Part shown: positions 16,591 through 28,776 of the stretch, piece by piece
How positions within the stretch are numbered: the first letter of the stretch is position 1
How the letters are laid out: every line of letters begins with the position of its first letter
Origin: Rhodocyclaceae bacterium
GTDB taxonomy: Bacteria; Pseudomonadota; Gammaproteobacteria; Burkholderiales; Rhodocyclaceae
Length of the DNA: 64,000 nt
Direction of reading: 5' to 3'
Assembly: GCA_019455325.1 (NCBI GenBank)
Contig: JACFMQ010000006.1
Span: 1 to 64,000 of the forward strand
Translations under genes and position numbers: made by a program
Notes under the pieces: model-generated
What the model was told of the DNA's origin: nothing
The model's database searches: none
What the model saw: the letters and a program-made list of their open reading frames with translations, nothing else

Positions 16591-17130
16591 TCATTTGGCG
16601 CTTTCCTTCTCGGTGATGAACCCGATGCCGCGTTTTTTGGTTTCGGGTGGAGCCATGAGTTGCCGAATGGCGTCGATCAGTCCGGCAATCGCCTGATCGT
16701 GGCTGCCGATCTTGCGTTCCAAGGCTTCCAGCCTGGCGGCAAGTTCCTTGTGCGTGGAGAGCATTTCACGAAGCTGGACGAAGGCGCGAACCACCATCAA
16801 GCTGACTTCCACCGCCCGATCCGAACGCAAGACATTGCCAAGCATCAGCGCCCCGTGTTCGGTGAAGGCAAAAGGCGGAAAACGGGGATCGCGGTGCTTC
16901 TGCGAACCGGTCACAATCTGTGACCGGTTGAGGTCCGCCACCTCGGCAGCGTCCAGTCGGAACATGAAATCTTCGGGGAAACGCTGGATGTTGCGTTTCA
17001 CCGCCTGATTCAGTGCGCTGGTGGTTACGCCATAGAGTTCGGCAAGCTCGGCATCCAGTATGACCTTATGCCCGCGAATGAACAGGATTCGTTGGGCGAT
17101 GGTTTCGGAAGCTACGGTGGTAGGGTTCAT
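16591..17130 (-). CDS. ORF6N-domain DNA-binding protein
   Basis: A 179-residue protein. The N-terminal ~90 residues are an ORF6N/KilA-N-type domain: ETIAQRILFIRGHKVILDAE, LAELYGVTTSALNQAVKRN and FPEDFMFRL. The C-terminal half is a helical coiled region (LREMLSTHKELAARLEALERKI). I chose the ATG at 17130 because GAGG lies 6 nt before it; an ATG at 17169 gives 13 more residues. Such genes occur singly in many bacterial genomes and in phages, and their role is unclear. It is lower in G+C than its neighbours and sits alone between two fad operons, suggesting acquisition. Confidence 0.85.
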   Translation of the reverse strand: MNPTTVASETIAQRILFIRGHKVILDAELAELYGVTTSALNQAVKRNIQRFPEDFMFRLDAAEVADLNRSQIVTGSQKHRDPRFPPFAFTEHGALMLGNVLRSDRAVEVSLMVVRAFVQLREMLSTHKELAARLEALERKIGSHDQAIAGLIDAIRQLMAPPETKKRGIGFITEKESAK

Positions 17131-17243
17131 CGGCGCCTCAATCAGTCGTGTGATCCGCTTCAATATCACTGCAATATGCCGTTGTCGTCAATCCCGGGCT
17201 CCGTTTTTGTAGCCACATGATCCGGATAACCTTCACTTCTCCC

Positions 17244-17271
17244 TTGACCTCCGGGTCGAGTCGCATATAAT
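17244..17271 (+). promoter_or_regulatory. Sigma70 promoter of the fadN-type operon
   Basis: TTGACC at 17244-17249 and TATAAT at 17266-17271 are separated by 16 nt, close to consensus. The operator begins at the last base of the -10 box, so repressor binding would block initiation. Confidence 0.8.
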
Positions 17272-17287
17272 TCAAACGTTCGTTTAA
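17271..17287. promoter_or_regulatory. Palindromic operator, PsrA/FadP-like, copy 2
   Basis: TTCAAACGTTCGTTTAA is the exact reverse complement of 7343-7359. The core AAACG-TT-CGTTT is a perfect palindrome and contains CAAAC-N4-GTTT, as in PsrA sites. It immediately follows the -10 box. Confidence 0.82.
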
Positions 17288-17346
17288 TTCGGCGGCGGGG
17301 AATTCGCTGGCCGGCACGTAACGCCAATCCACAAAAGGAGAACAGC

Positions 17347-19732
<2,386 letters not shown>

Positions 19733-19734
<2 letters not shown>

Positions 19735-19870
19735 TCAGGAGTGAGGAGAGAGGAGTAAGGAGTGATCCGACCTCTCTCAGGCTCCATGTGAACAATGAAT
19801 ATCAGAGGCGCCAGGAACGGGGGTGGGAGTTTTGCTCCTCACTCCTTCCTCCTGACTCCTCCCTTTCTCC
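19733..19870. repeat. Intergenic GGAGTGAGGAG-type inverted repeat, copy 1
   Basis: A purine-rich arm (about 19733-19764, with GTCAGGAG, GAGGAG and AAGGAGTGA units) faces a pyrimidine-rich arm (about 19834-19870, with CTCCTCACTCC and CTGACTCCT). The arms pair imperfectly over about 30 bp around a ~70-nt spacer. A second copy of the same kind is at 23421-23503. It lies between the fadN-type and thiolase genes, apparently inside the operon. Confidence 0.75.
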
Positions 19871-19883
19871 GAAGGAGAACAAA

Positions 19884-21086
<1,203 letters not shown>

Positions 21087-21100
21087 GCAAGTCCCCTCCG

Positions 21101-21142
21101 CGGATCGCGGCGGCTGCCGCATCGCCGTCGCGATCCGTTTTT
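21101..21142 (+). terminator. Terminator after the FadA-type thiolase
   Basis: CGGATCGCG (21101-21109) pairs with CGCGATCCG (21129-21137), followed by five T. The loop contains a small GCGGC/GCCGC hairpin. It ends just before the next ATG at 21146. Confidence 0.8.
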
Positions 21143-21145
21143 CCG

Positions 21146-21652
21146 ATGATCCCCTCCTTCTGGCGAAACGTTCCGCCGGCCTGGCAGCCGCTCCTGCTGC
21201 GCCTCGGCCTCAACTGGTTCCCGGCCTACCGGGCGACCGGCGCGCGCGTCGCGGAAATCTCGCGCGACATGAAGCGCGTCGTCGTCCGCCTGCCGCTCCG
21301 CCGCAGCACGCGCAACGGCGCCGGCACGCTGTTCGGCGGCAGCCTCTATTCGGCGACCGATCCGATCTTTGCGCTGATGCTGGCGGTGCACCTCGGGCCG
21401 GACTACATCGTCTGGGACAAGGCGGCGTCGATCCGCTATCGCCGTCCGGGCCGGGAGGCCCTGCACGCCGAATTCGCCGTCACCGACGCCGAGATCGCCG
21501 AGGTCCGCCGCGAAATCGAGCGCGAGGGCGCCTGCGACCGGACCTTCACCACCCGTTTCGTCGACCGCCAGGGCGTCGTCCATGCCGAGATCGAGAAGAC
21601 GGTGTACGTCGCCTGCAAGCAGTTCTACAAGAGCCGCCGCACCGCCGACTGA
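21146..21652 (+). CDS. DUF4442 (hotdog-fold thioesterase-like) protein
   Basis: A 168-residue protein of the DUF4442/PaaI-like hotdog superfamily. RNGAGTLFGGSLYSATDPIF resembles the active-site loop and helix of acyl-CoA thioesterases. The ATG at 21146 follows the terminator of the thiolase operon by 3 nt, so a promoter must lie in or before that hairpin, or expression depends on readthrough. Its nearness to fad genes suggests acyl-CoA hydrolysis, but substrate and activity are unproven. Confidence 0.75.
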   Translation: MIPSFWRNVPPAWQPLLLRLGLNWFPAYRATGARVAEISRDMKRVVVRLPLRRSTRNGAGTLFGGSLYSATDPIFALMLAVHLGPDYIVWDKAASIRYRRPGREALHAEFAVTDAEIAEVRREIEREGACDRTFTTRFVDRQGVVHAEIEKTVYVACKQFYKSRRTAD

Positions 21653-21679
21653 GGCCGCGCGGGCGCGTCCGGCGTCTGG

Positions 21680-21685
21680 CATAAT
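21680..21685 (+). promoter_or_regulatory. Possible extended -10 element
   Basis: TGGCATAAT lies 31 nt upstream of the DUF2802 gene start, an extended -10 form (TGG plus CATAAT). No good -35 box is visible. Confidence 0.35.
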
Positions 21686-21715
21686 AGCCCGCGCCATGAA
21701 CATCTCCTGCCGGCA

Positions 21716-22327
21716 ATGAATTTCGACGATCTGGCCCTCGGCTGGCGCGAAGCGCTGCTCGGCGTCGTCGTCTTGCTCGCGTTCTACGTCCTCGTCGTCT
21801 TCCGGCGGCTGCGCCGCCTGCGCCGGCCGCCGGCGGCAGAGACGGAGGCGGAGGCCGCGGGCGAACCGCCGCCGGCCGCCGAACCGCCCGACGCTGCGCC
21901 GGCCGTGCCCGCGGAGCGCGTGGCGGCGGCCTACGCCAAGGCCGATTTCCCGTGGAACGAACCGCCCGACGCACCGGCGCCGGACGTGCGCATCGCCGCG
22001 CTCGAAGGCGAGTTGAACCGCCTGCGCAGCGAGGTCGCCACGCTGCGCGGCGGGCTGGCGACGCTCGACGGCGGCCTCGCGTCGCTGCGCGAGGATTTGC
22101 GGCAGGAACTGGCACGGGTCAACGAGCACGTGCAGGCGGCGCAGCACATTGCGCCGATCTACGGCGATGCGATGCAGATGGCGCTGGCCGGGCACGACGC
22201 GGCGGCGATCGCCGAGCGCTGCGGCATCGCCCGCGCCGAGGCCGAACTCGTCGTCGCGCTGATCCGCAACCGGGATGACGGCGAGGCCGACGGCCAGTCG
22301 ATGATGGGGGAGCGCCAGAAACTATGA
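21716..22327 (+). CDS. DUF2802 membrane-anchored protein
   Basis: A 203-residue protein. The N-terminal hydrophobic helix (REALLGVVVLLAFYVLVVF) is followed by a basic RRLRRLRR stop-transfer, a Pro/Ala-rich linker and a coiled coil (IAALEGELNRLRSEVATLRGGL). The C-terminal ~50 residues (GDAMQMALAGHDAAAIAERCGIARAEAELV) form a helix-turn-helix-like DUF2802 domain, often found beside flagellar or polar genes. Here it overlaps the SPOR gene by 4 nt. Function unknown. Confidence 0.75.
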   Translation: MNFDDLALGWREALLGVVVLLAFYVLVVFRRLRRLRRPPAAETEAEAAGEPPPAAEPPDAAPAVPAERVAAAYAKADFPWNEPPDAPAPDVRIAALEGELNRLRSEVATLRGGLATLDGGLASLREDLRQELARVNEHVQAAQHIAPIYGDAMQMALAGHDAAAIAERCGIARAEAELVVALIRNRDDGEADGQSMMGERQKL

Positions 22328-23025
22328 ACCAGAATACGCAACCGCCGCCGGACGAAGCCGACCTCAAGCGCCAACTGGTGCGCCGCGTCGCCTTCGCCGG
22401 CCTGCTGATCGCCATGCTGCTCGGCGCGCTGGCGCTGGTCGATTATGTCGGGCAGCCGGCCGAGGAGCCGGTCGCCTCGGGGCCGACCTTCACGGAGCCG
22501 GTGCCGGTGGCGAAGAAGGAAGTGTCGCAGCCGCTGACGCAGGCCGAGCCGGAGCCGGAAAGCGCCCCGGCGCCGCATCCGGCGCCGCCGCCCGCGGCGG
22601 ATGCGACCGCCGCTGCGCCGGCGCGCCCCGAGATCACCGCCCAGCCGGCGCTGCCCGCCGTCCAGCCGCGCACCGGCGGCCGTGCGTCGCCGCCGCCGCG
22701 CGTCGCCGAGCCGGCCCTGCCGGAAGGAACCGCGGCGGCGACGGCGCCGCAGCCCGTACCGCCGGCGCCGCGCGCTCCGGCCGAGCCGCCGGCGCCGCCG
22801 CGCCTCATCTCCGGCTACGCCGTGCAGGCCGGCGTCTTCGCCGACGCGCAGCATGCCGAGGAACTGCGCGCCATGCTGGCGCTCAACGGCATCCCGGCGA
22901 CGCTGGAGGCGCGCGTCCAGGTCGGGCCGTTCAAGACCCGCGCCGAGGCCGACGCCGCGCGCCAGAAGCTGAAGGCGCTGGGCATCGACGGCATCCTGCT
23001 GCCGCCGAAGGGCGCCAGGCGCTGA
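22324..23025 (+). CDS. SPOR-domain membrane protein
   Basis: A 233-residue protein with a cytoplasmic start, one membrane helix (VAFAGLLIAMLLGALALVDYV), a long Pro/Ala-rich periplasmic linker and a C-terminal SPOR domain. The SPOR domain starts at SGYAVQAGVFADAQHAEEL and contains VGPFKTRAEADAARQKL. SPOR domains bind glycan strands lacking stem peptides at the division site. It overlaps the DUF2802 gene by 4 nt. It resembles DedD/FtsN-like septal proteins in build, but assignment to one of these is not possible. Confidence 0.85.
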   Translation: MNQNTQPPPDEADLKRQLVRRVAFAGLLIAMLLGALALVDYVGQPAEEPVASGPTFTEPVPVAKKEVSQPLTQAEPEPESAPAPHPAPPPAADATAAAPARPEITAQPALPAVQPRTGGRASPPPRVAEPALPEGTAAATAPQPVPPAPRAPAEPPAPPRLISGYAVQAGVFADAQHAEELRAMLALNGIPATLEARVQVGPFKTRAEADAARQKLKALGIDGILLPPKGARR

Positions 23026-23056
23026 ACCGCCGGCGCCCGCGCGGCGCCGCCGCCGT

Positions 23057-23398
23057 TCAGGCGCCGCCGGCCGCGTCGAGCGCCTTCCTGATCCGCCGCG
23101 CGAAGACCGTCATCTCCCTCGCCGCCTGCACGTCGCCCTTTGCTTCGGCGACGGCGATCCCCTGCTCGTAGGCGGCCAGCGCGCCCGTTGCATCGCCGGC
23201 GCCGGCGAGCGCCTTGCCGAGCAGCTTCCAGGCGGCGGAGAATTTCGGGTCGCGCTCGACCGCCTCGCGCAGGCGCTGCGCGGCCGCCGCCGCGTCGCCC
23301 GCCTTGAGCAGCTCGTTGCCGAGCGAATAGCGCAGCAGCGCGTTGTCGCGCGGGCCACCGAGCAGTTTTTCCAGATTGGCGATGATCGCGGCGCTCAT
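23057..23398 (-). CDS. Small tetratricopeptide-repeat protein
   Basis: A 113-residue protein of about three TPR-like helical pairs: ALLRYSLGNELLKAGDAAAAAQRL, then FSAAWKLLGKALAGAGDATGAL and AYEQGIAVAEAKGDVQAAREM. No signal peptide is seen, so it is cytosolic. TPRs mediate protein contacts; the partner is unknown. It is convergent with the SPOR gene (31-nt gap) and divergent from ridA, with the second GGAGTGAGGAG repeat in its upstream region. Confidence 0.8.
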   Translation of the reverse strand: MSAAIIANLEKLLGGPRDNALLRYSLGNELLKAGDAAAAAQRLREAVERDPKFSAAWKLLGKALAGAGDATGALAAYEQGIAVAEAKGDVQAAREMTVFARRIRKALDAAGGA

Positions 23399-23420
23399 TT
23401 AACATGCTCCTTCGTCGCAG

Positions 23421-23503
23421 AGAGAGGAGTGAAGAGTAAGGAGTGAGGAGCTAAAACCTCGCGCAACCCTGCTCCTCACTCCGCTCTCCTTACTCCTCAC
23501 TTT
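23421..23503. repeat. Intergenic GGAGTGAGGAG-type inverted repeat, copy 2
   Basis: GGAGTGAGGAGC (23440-23451) pairs perfectly with GCTCCTCACTCC (23471-23482) around a 19-nt loop. The stem continues outward after a bulge, GTGAAGAGTAAG (23429-23440) with CTTACTCCTCAC. The sequence units match copy 1 at 19733-19870. It fills the TPR-ridA intergenic region. Confidence 0.8.
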
Positions 23504-23514
23504 GGGACACTATT

Positions 23515-23898
23515 ATGGCAAAAACGATCATCTCCACCGCCGGCGCGCCGGCCGCCATCGGCACCTACTCGCAGGCGGTGAAGGTCGGCGACACCGTCTA
23601 CCTCTCCGGCCAGATCGGCCTCGACCCGCAGAGCGGCCAGATGGTCGACGGCATCGACGCGCAGATCGTGCGCGTCTTCGACAACCTGAAGGCGGTCGCC
23701 GAGGCGGTTGGCGGCTCGCTCGCCGACGTCGTCAAGCTGAACGTCTTCCTCACCGACCTCGGCCATTTCGCCAAGGTCAACGAGACCATGGCCAGGTATT
23801 TCCAGCAGCCCTACCCGGCGCGCGCCGCCATCGGCGTCGCCTCGCTGCCGCGCGGCGCGCTGGTCGAGGCCGACGCGGTGATGGTGCTCGGGCAGTAA
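23515..23898 (+). CDS. ridA: RidA-family reactive intermediate deaminase
   Basis: A 127-residue Rid-family protein (YjgF/YER057c/UK114). [25 protein letters not shown] is the family start, and [25 protein letters not shown] carries the conserved Arg that binds the substrate carboxylate and the terminal Glu. It hydrolyses reactive enamine/imine intermediates such as 2-aminoacrylate. Its TAA overlaps the recG ATG by one base (TAATG), so the two are translated together. Confidence 0.94.
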   Translation: MAKTIISTAGAPAAIGTYSQAVKVGDTVYLSGQIGLDPQSGQMVDGIDAQIVRVFDNLKAVAEAVGGSLADVVKLNVFLTDLGHFAKVNETMARYFQQPYPARAAIGVASLPRGALVEADAVMVLGQ

Positions 23899-25952
23899 TG
23901 CCCGGCGGCGGCATCGGCGCGGCGCCGGCGCTGGCGGAGAAGCTCGGGAAGCTCGGCCTCGTCCGCGGCGACGATCTCGTCCTGCACCTGCCGCTGCGCT
24001 ACGAGGACGAGACGCGCTGCTTCGCCATCGCCGAGGCGCCGCCGGGCGAGCCGGTGCAGGTCGAGGCGCGCGTCGTCGATGTCGCGGTGCAGTTCCGGCC
24101 GCGCCGCCAGTTGGTCGCGCGCGTGCGCGACGCGGCCGGCGACGAGCTGGCGCTGCGCTTCCTCAATTTCTACGGCAGCCAGACCAAGCAGCTCGAAGGC
24201 GCGCGCGACGACGGTCGCCCGTTGCGCCTGTTCGGCGAGATCCGCCAGGGCTTTCTCGGGCCGGAGATGGTGCATCCGCGCTATCGCGTGGTCGACGCGG
24301 CGGCGCCGCTGCCGACGGCGCTGACGCCGGTCTATCCGACTACCGCCGGCGTCTCGCAGACGGCGCTCAGGAAACTGATCGGCGCGGCGCTCGCCGACGC
24401 CGACCTCGGCGAGCCGTTCGCGGCCGACGCCGGCTGGCTCGAGCGCCACGGCCTGGCCGGCTTCGCCGACGCCGTGCGCTACCTGCACCACCCGCCGCCG
24501 GGCGCGCCGCTCGCCGCCCTGCAGTCGCGCGATCATCCGGCCTGGCGGCGCATCAAGTTCGACGAGGCGCTGGCGCAGCAGCTCTCGCTGCGCCGCGCCT
24601 TCCTCGCCCGCCGCGAGCGCGGCGCGCCGGTGCTGGCCGCCGCCGGCGAGCTCGGCCGGCAGTTGCTCGGCCGTCTGCCCTTCGCGCTCACCGGCGCGCA
24701 GCGGCGCGTCGTTGCCGAGATCGAGCGCGACCTGGTGCAGCCTTTTCCGATGCAGCGCCTGTTGCAGGGCGATGTCGGCAGCGGCAAGACCATCGTCGCC
24801 GCGCTCGCCGCCTGCCGCGCCATCGAGGCCGGCTGGCAGGCGGCGTTCATGGCGCCGACCGAGATCCTCGCCGAGCAGCACTACCTCAAGCTGAAAAGCT
24901 GGCTGGAACCGCTCGGCGTGCGCGTGGCCTGGCTGTCCGGCAGCCTCAAGTCGGCGGCGAAGAAGGCGATGCAGGCCGAGGCCGCGGCCGGCGCGCAGCT
25001 CGTCGTCGGCACGCACGCGCTGATCCAGGACGCGGTCGACTTCGCCCGGCTCGGGCTGGCCATCGTCGACGAGCAGCACCGCTTCGGCGTGCAGCAGCGC
25101 CTCGCGCTGCGCAGGAAGGGGAGCGGCGCCGTCCCGCACCAGTTGATGATGTCGGCGACGCCGATCCCGCGCACGCTGGCCATGAGCTACTACGCCGACC
25201 TCGACGTCTCGGTGCTCGACGAACTGCCGCCGGGACGCACGCCGGTGAAGACCAAGCTGATCGCCGACGCGCGCCGCGACGAGGTGATCGCCGCTGTGCG
25301 CGCGGCTGTGGCCGAGGGCCGGCAGGCGTATTGGGTGTGTCCGCTGATCGAGGAGTCGGAGAAGCTGCAGTTGCAGACCGCGCTGGAGACGCACGCGGTC
25401 CTTTCCGAGGAACTGGCCGGCCTCTCCGTCGGCCTCGTGCACGGCCGGCTGAAGGCCGACGAGAAGGCGGCGACGATGGCCGCCTTCGCCGCCGGCAAGA
25501 TCGACGTGCTGGTGGCGACGACGGTCATCGAGGTCGGCGTCGACGTGCCCAACGCCAGCCTGATGGTGATCGAGCACGCCGAGCGCTTCGGCCTCTCGCA
25601 GTTGCACCAGTTGCGCGGCCGGGTCGGCCGCGGCGCACACGAGTCGGTGTGCGCGCTGCTCTATTCCGGGCCGCTGTCGGAAATGGCGCGCGCCCGGCTG
25701 AAGATCGTCTTCGAGAACACCGACGGCTTCGCGATCGCGCGCGAGGATCTGCGCCTGCGCGGTCCCGGCGAATTCATCGGCAGCCGGCAGAGCGGCGTGC
25801 CGCTCTTGCGCTACGCGGACCTCGAAGCCGACGCCGACCTCGTCGAGCTGGCCCGCGGCATGGCCGAGCGCCTGCTGGCCGACGATCCGGCCGGCGTCGC
25901 GCGCCATCTCGAGCGCTGGCTCGGGTCGCGCGAGGAATTGCTGAAGGCTTGA
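23898..25952 (+). CDS. recG: ATP-dependent DNA helicase RecG
   Basis: A 684-residue RecG, close to the usual 690. An N-terminal wedge/OB region (DDLVLHLPLRYEDETR) is followed by the superfamily 2 helicase core: Walker A GDVGSGKT, motif II DEQH, SATPIPRTLAM, and motif VI HQLRGRVGRG. RecG remodels stalled forks and branch-migrates Holliday junctions. The ATG at 23898 overlaps the ridA stop. It is followed after 11 nt by the LplT-PlsC fusion gene. Confidence 0.97.
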   Translation: MPGGGIGAAPALAEKLGKLGLVRGDDLVLHLPLRYEDETRCFAIAEAPPGEPVQVEARVVDVAVQFRPRRQLVARVRDAAGDELALRFLNFYGSQTKQLEGARDDGRPLRLFGEIRQGFLGPEMVHPRYRVVDAAAPLPTALTPVYPTTAGVSQTALRKLIGAALADADLGEPFAADAGWLERHGLAGFADAVRYLHHPPPGAPLAALQSRDHPAWRRIKFDEALAQQLSLRRAFLARRERGAPVLAAAGELGRQLLGRLPFALTGAQRRVVAEIERDLVQPFPMQRLLQGDVGSGKTIVAALAACRAIEAGWQAAFMAPTEILAEQHYLKLKSWLEPLGVRVAWLSGSLKSAAKKAMQAEAAAGAQLVVGTHALIQDAVDFARLGLAIVDEQHRFGVQQRLALRRKGSGAVPHQLMMSATPIPRTLAMSYYADLDVSVLDELPPGRTPVKTKLIADARRDEVIAAVRAAVAEGRQAYWVCPLIEESEKLQLQTALETHAVLSEELAGLSVGLVHGRLKADEKAATMAAFAAGKIDVLVATTVIEVGVDVPNASLMVIEHAERFGLSQLHQLRGRVGRGAHESVCALLYSGPLSEMARARLKIVFENTDGFAIAREDLRLRGPGEFIGSRQSGVPLLRYADLEADADLVELARGMAERLLADDPAGVARHLERWLGSREELLKA

Positions 25953-25963
25953 AGGAGAGCGTC

Positions 25964-27844
25964 ATGAGCAACCAGTACGAACTGATGCGCGCGGCGCGCT
26001 TCCGGCCGCTGTTCTGGACGCAGTTCCTCGGCGCCTTCAACGACAACCTGTACAAGAACGCGCTGATCGTCCTGCTCACCTTCCAGACCGCGCAGTGGAC
26101 GACGCTGCGCCCGGAAATCCTCGCCAACCTGGCGGCCGGCATCTTCATCCTGCCCTTCTTCCTCTTCTCCGCCACCGCCGGGCAGCTCGCCGACAAGCTC
26201 GACAAGGCGCGGCTGGCGCGCCTGGTCAAGGTGCTGGAGATGGGCATCATGCTCGTCGCCGCCGCCGGCTTCGCGCTGCACAGCCTGGCGTTGCTGCTCG
26301 CCGCGCTGTTCCTGCTCGGCCTGCATTCGACGCTGTTCGGGCCGGTGAAGTACGCGATCCTGCCGCAGCACCTGAAGGAGGAGGAACTGATCGGCGGCAA
26401 CGCGCTGGTCGAGGCCGGCACCTTCGTCGCCATCCTCGTCGGCACGCTCGCCGGCGGGCTGCTCGCCGGCGCCGGGCTCGATCCGTTGTGGATCGCGCTG
26501 GCCGGGCTGGCGGTGGCCGGGGCCGGCTATCTCGCCAGCCGCGGCATCCCGGCCGCGCCGCCGCCGGCGCCGGAACTGCGCGTCAACCCGAATCCGCTGA
26601 CCGAGACCTGGCGCAACATCGGCTTCGCGCGCGAGAACCGCACCGTCTTCCTCTCCATCCTCGGCATCTCCTGGTTCTGGCTCTACGGCGCGCTCTTCCT
26701 CGCGCAGATGCCGGCCTACGGCAAGAACGTGCTCGGCGGCGGCGAGGCGACGGTGACGCTGCTGCTCGCCGTGTTCACCGTCGGCATCGGCGCCGGTTCG
26801 CTGCTCTGCGAGCGGCTGTCGGCGCGGCAGGTCGAGCTCGGGCTGGTGCCCTTCGGCTCGCTCGGGCTGACGCTGTTCGGCCTTGATCTCGCGCTCGCTT
26901 CGATGGCGCTGCCGCCGCCGACGGCGCCGCTTGCCGTCGGCGCGCTGCTGGCGCAGCCGCAGGTCTGGCGCATCCTCGCCGACCTCATGCTGCTCGGCGT
27001 CTTCGGCGGCTTCTTCATCGTGCCGCTCTACGCGCTGGTGCAACTGCGCAGCGCGCCCGAGCACCGCGCCCGCATCATCGCCGCCAACAACATCGTGAAC
27101 GCCGCGTTCATGGTCGCCGGCGCGCTCGCCGCCGCCGGCCTGCTCGGCGCCGGGCTGTCGATCCCGGCGCTGTTCGCCGTCGCCGCCGTCGGCAACGCCG
27201 CCGTCGCCCTCTACATCTACCGGCTGGTGCCGGAGTTCCTGCTGCGCTTCCTCGCCTGGCTGCTGATCCACACCGTCTACCGGCTGCAGAAGCGCGGCGT
27301 CGAGCACATCCCGCACGAGGGGGCGGCGCTCGTCGTCTGCAACCACGTCAGCTTCGTCGACCCGGTGATCCTGATGGCGGTGTCGCCGCGGCCGATCCGT
27401 TTCGTCATGGATCACCGCATCTTCCGCACGCCGATCATCTCCTTCATCTTCCGCCACAGCCGGGCCATCCCCATCGCGCCGGCGAAGGAGGACCCGGCGA
27501 TGATGGAACGGGCCTTCGCCGAGGCGGCGCAGGCGCTGGCCGACGGTGAGCTGGTCGGCATCTTCCCCGAGGGGCGGATCACCGACAGCGGCGAGCTCTA
27601 CCCCTTCCGCCCCGGCGTCACGCGCATCCTCGCCGACAATCCGGTGCCGGTCGTCCCGCTCGCGCTGCAGGGCCTGTGGGGCAGCTTCTTCTCCCGGAAG
27701 GGCGGGCCGGCGATGACCAAACCGTTCCGCCGCGGCCTGTTCTCGAAGATCGCCGTCGTCGGCGCGCCGCCGGTGCCGGCGGCCGAGGCGACGCCGGCGC
27801 GGCTGCAGGAGATCGTGCAGGCGCTGCGCGGCGACTGGAAGTAG
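25964..27844 (+). CDS. MFS lysophospholipid transporter (LplT-like) fused to a PlsC-type acyltransferase
   Basis: A 626-residue fusion. Residues 1-~420 are a 12-helix MFS carrier starting [21 protein letters not shown], the LplT hallmark. Residues ~430-626 are a PlsC-type acyltransferase with NHVSFVD (the NHX4D catalytic motif) and [15 protein letters not shown]. It would flip lysophospholipid inward and re-acylate it. In E. coli these jobs are split between LplT and Aas; here the acyl-ACP synthetase part of Aas is absent, so the acyl donor must come from elsewhere. AAGGAGAGC lies before the ATG at 25964. Confidence 0.9.
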   Translation: MSNQYELMRAARFRPLFWTQFLGAFNDNLYKNALIVLLTFQTAQWTTLRPEILANLAAGIFILPFFLFSATAGQLADKLDKARLARLVKVLEMGIMLVAAAGFALHSLALLLAALFLLGLHSTLFGPVKYAILPQHLKEEELIGGNALVEAGTFVAILVGTLAGGLLAGAGLDPLWIALAGLAVAGAGYLASRGIPAAPPPAPELRVNPNPLTETWRNIGFARENRTVFLSILGISWFWLYGALFLAQMPAYGKNVLGGGEATVTLLLAVFTVGIGAGSLLCERLSARQVELGLVPFGSLGLTLFGLDLALASMALPPPTAPLAVGALLAQPQVWRILADLMLLGVFGGFFIVPLYALVQLRSAPEHRARIIAANNIVNAAFMVAGALAAAGLLGAGLSIPALFAVAAVGNAAVALYIYRLVPEFLLRFLAWLLIHTVYRLQKRGVEHIPHEGAALVVCNHVSFVDPVILMAVSPRPIRFVMDHRIFRTPIISFIFRHSRAIPIAPAKEDPAMMERAFAEAAQALADGELVGIFPEGRITDSGELYPFRPGVTRILADNPVPVVPLALQGLWGSFFSRKGGPAMTKPFRRGLFSKIAVVGAPPVPAAEATPARLQEIVQALRGDWK

Positions 27845-27880
27845 GGCGGGGGGAATTCCCCGGTCTGCGGCCGGATGGCC

Positions 27881-27886
27881 TAAAAT
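27881..27886 (+). promoter_or_regulatory. Possible -10 box of ubiA
   Basis: TAAAAT lies 9 nt before the ubiA ATG. No convincing -35 is seen, and a start this close would give a nearly leaderless mRNA. Confidence 0.3.
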
Positions 27887-27894
27887 CCGCCCTC

Positions 27895-28776
27895 ATGGAA
27901 CTTCGCTTCGATCAGGTCCGCGTCAAGCTCGATCTCTACGAAAAGCTGATGCGGCTGGACAAGCCGATCGGCATCCTGCTGCTGCTCTGGCCGACGCTGT
28001 GGGCCTTGTGGCTCTCGGCCGACGGGCGGCCGGACTGGACGGTCGTCTGGGTCTTCATCCTCGGCACCGTGCTGATGCGTTCGGCCGGCTGCGTCATCAA
28101 CGATTACGCCGACCGCGATTTCGACCGGCACGTCGAGCGCACCAGGGAGCGCCCGCTGACCGCCGGCCGGGTGACGACGCGGGAGGCGCTGGCGCTGTTC
28201 ACCGTGCTCTGCCTGCTCTCCTTTGTGCTGGTCCTGGCGCTCGGCCGGCCGCTGGTCGTCTGGCTGTCGATCCCGGCGCTCTTCCTCGCGGCCAGCTATC
28301 CCTTCACCAAGCGTTTCCTCGCCGTGCCGCAGGCTTACCTCGGCGTCGCCTTCGGCTTCGGCATCCCGATGGCCTATGCGGCGCACCTCGGCGGCGTGCC
28401 GCTCGAAGGCTGGCTGCTGCTGCTCGCCAACGTTTTCTGGGCGGTCGCCTACGATACCGAGTATGCGATGGTCGACCGCGACGACGATCTGAAGATCGGC
28501 ATCAAGACCTCGGCGATCACCTTCGGCCGCTTCGATGTCGCCGCCGTCATGATCTGCTACGGGGCGACGCTCGCCGTCATCGCCTGGCTCGGCGGCCGCT
28601 ACGCGATGGGCTGGCCGTTCTACGCCGGGCTGCTCGTCGCCGCCGGCATGATGCTGCTGCACTACACCTGGATTCGCGGCCGTGAGCGGATGTCCTGCTT
28701 CCGGGCCTTCATGCACAACAATTGGGTCGGCGGCGTCATCTTCGCCGGCATTGCGCTGGATTTCCTGCTTCGATGA
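27895..28776 (+). CDS. ubiA: 4-hydroxybenzoate octaprenyltransferase
   Basis: A 293-residue membrane prenyltransferase of ubiquinone biosynthesis. It attaches the polyprenyl chain to 4-hydroxybenzoate. The two Asp-rich motifs are NDYADRDFD and [12 protein letters not shown], binding Mg2+-diphosphate. LRLDKPIG-like [19 protein letters not shown] is the typical N-terminus, and about eight membrane helices follow. It overlaps ubiD by 4 nt, so the two successive pathway genes are coupled. Confidence 0.96.
   Translation: MELRFDQVRVKLDLYEKLMRLDKPIGILLLLWPTLWALWLSADGRPDWTVVWVFILGTVLMRSAGCVINDYADRDFDRHVERTRERPLTAGRVTTREALALFTVLCLLSFVLVLALGRPLVVWLSIPALFLAASYPFTKRFLAVPQAYLGVAFGFGIPMAYAAHLGGVPLEGWLLLLANVFWAVAYDTEYAMVDRDDDLKIGIKTSAITFGRFDVAAVMICYGATLAVIAWLGGRYAMGWPFYAGLLVAAGMMLLHYTWIRGRERMSCFRAFMHNNWVGGVIFAGIALDFLLR

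Noticed and set aside
17138-17332. A 64-codon minus-strand frame upstream of the fadN-type gene
   Set aside because: It covers the promoter and operator of that gene, and has no RBS or homologous look.
19788-19883. N-terminal extension of the FadA-type thiolase to 19788
   Set aside because: It would translate the intergenic repeat, while the TTG at 19884 has a strong RBS and yields a standard thiolase start.
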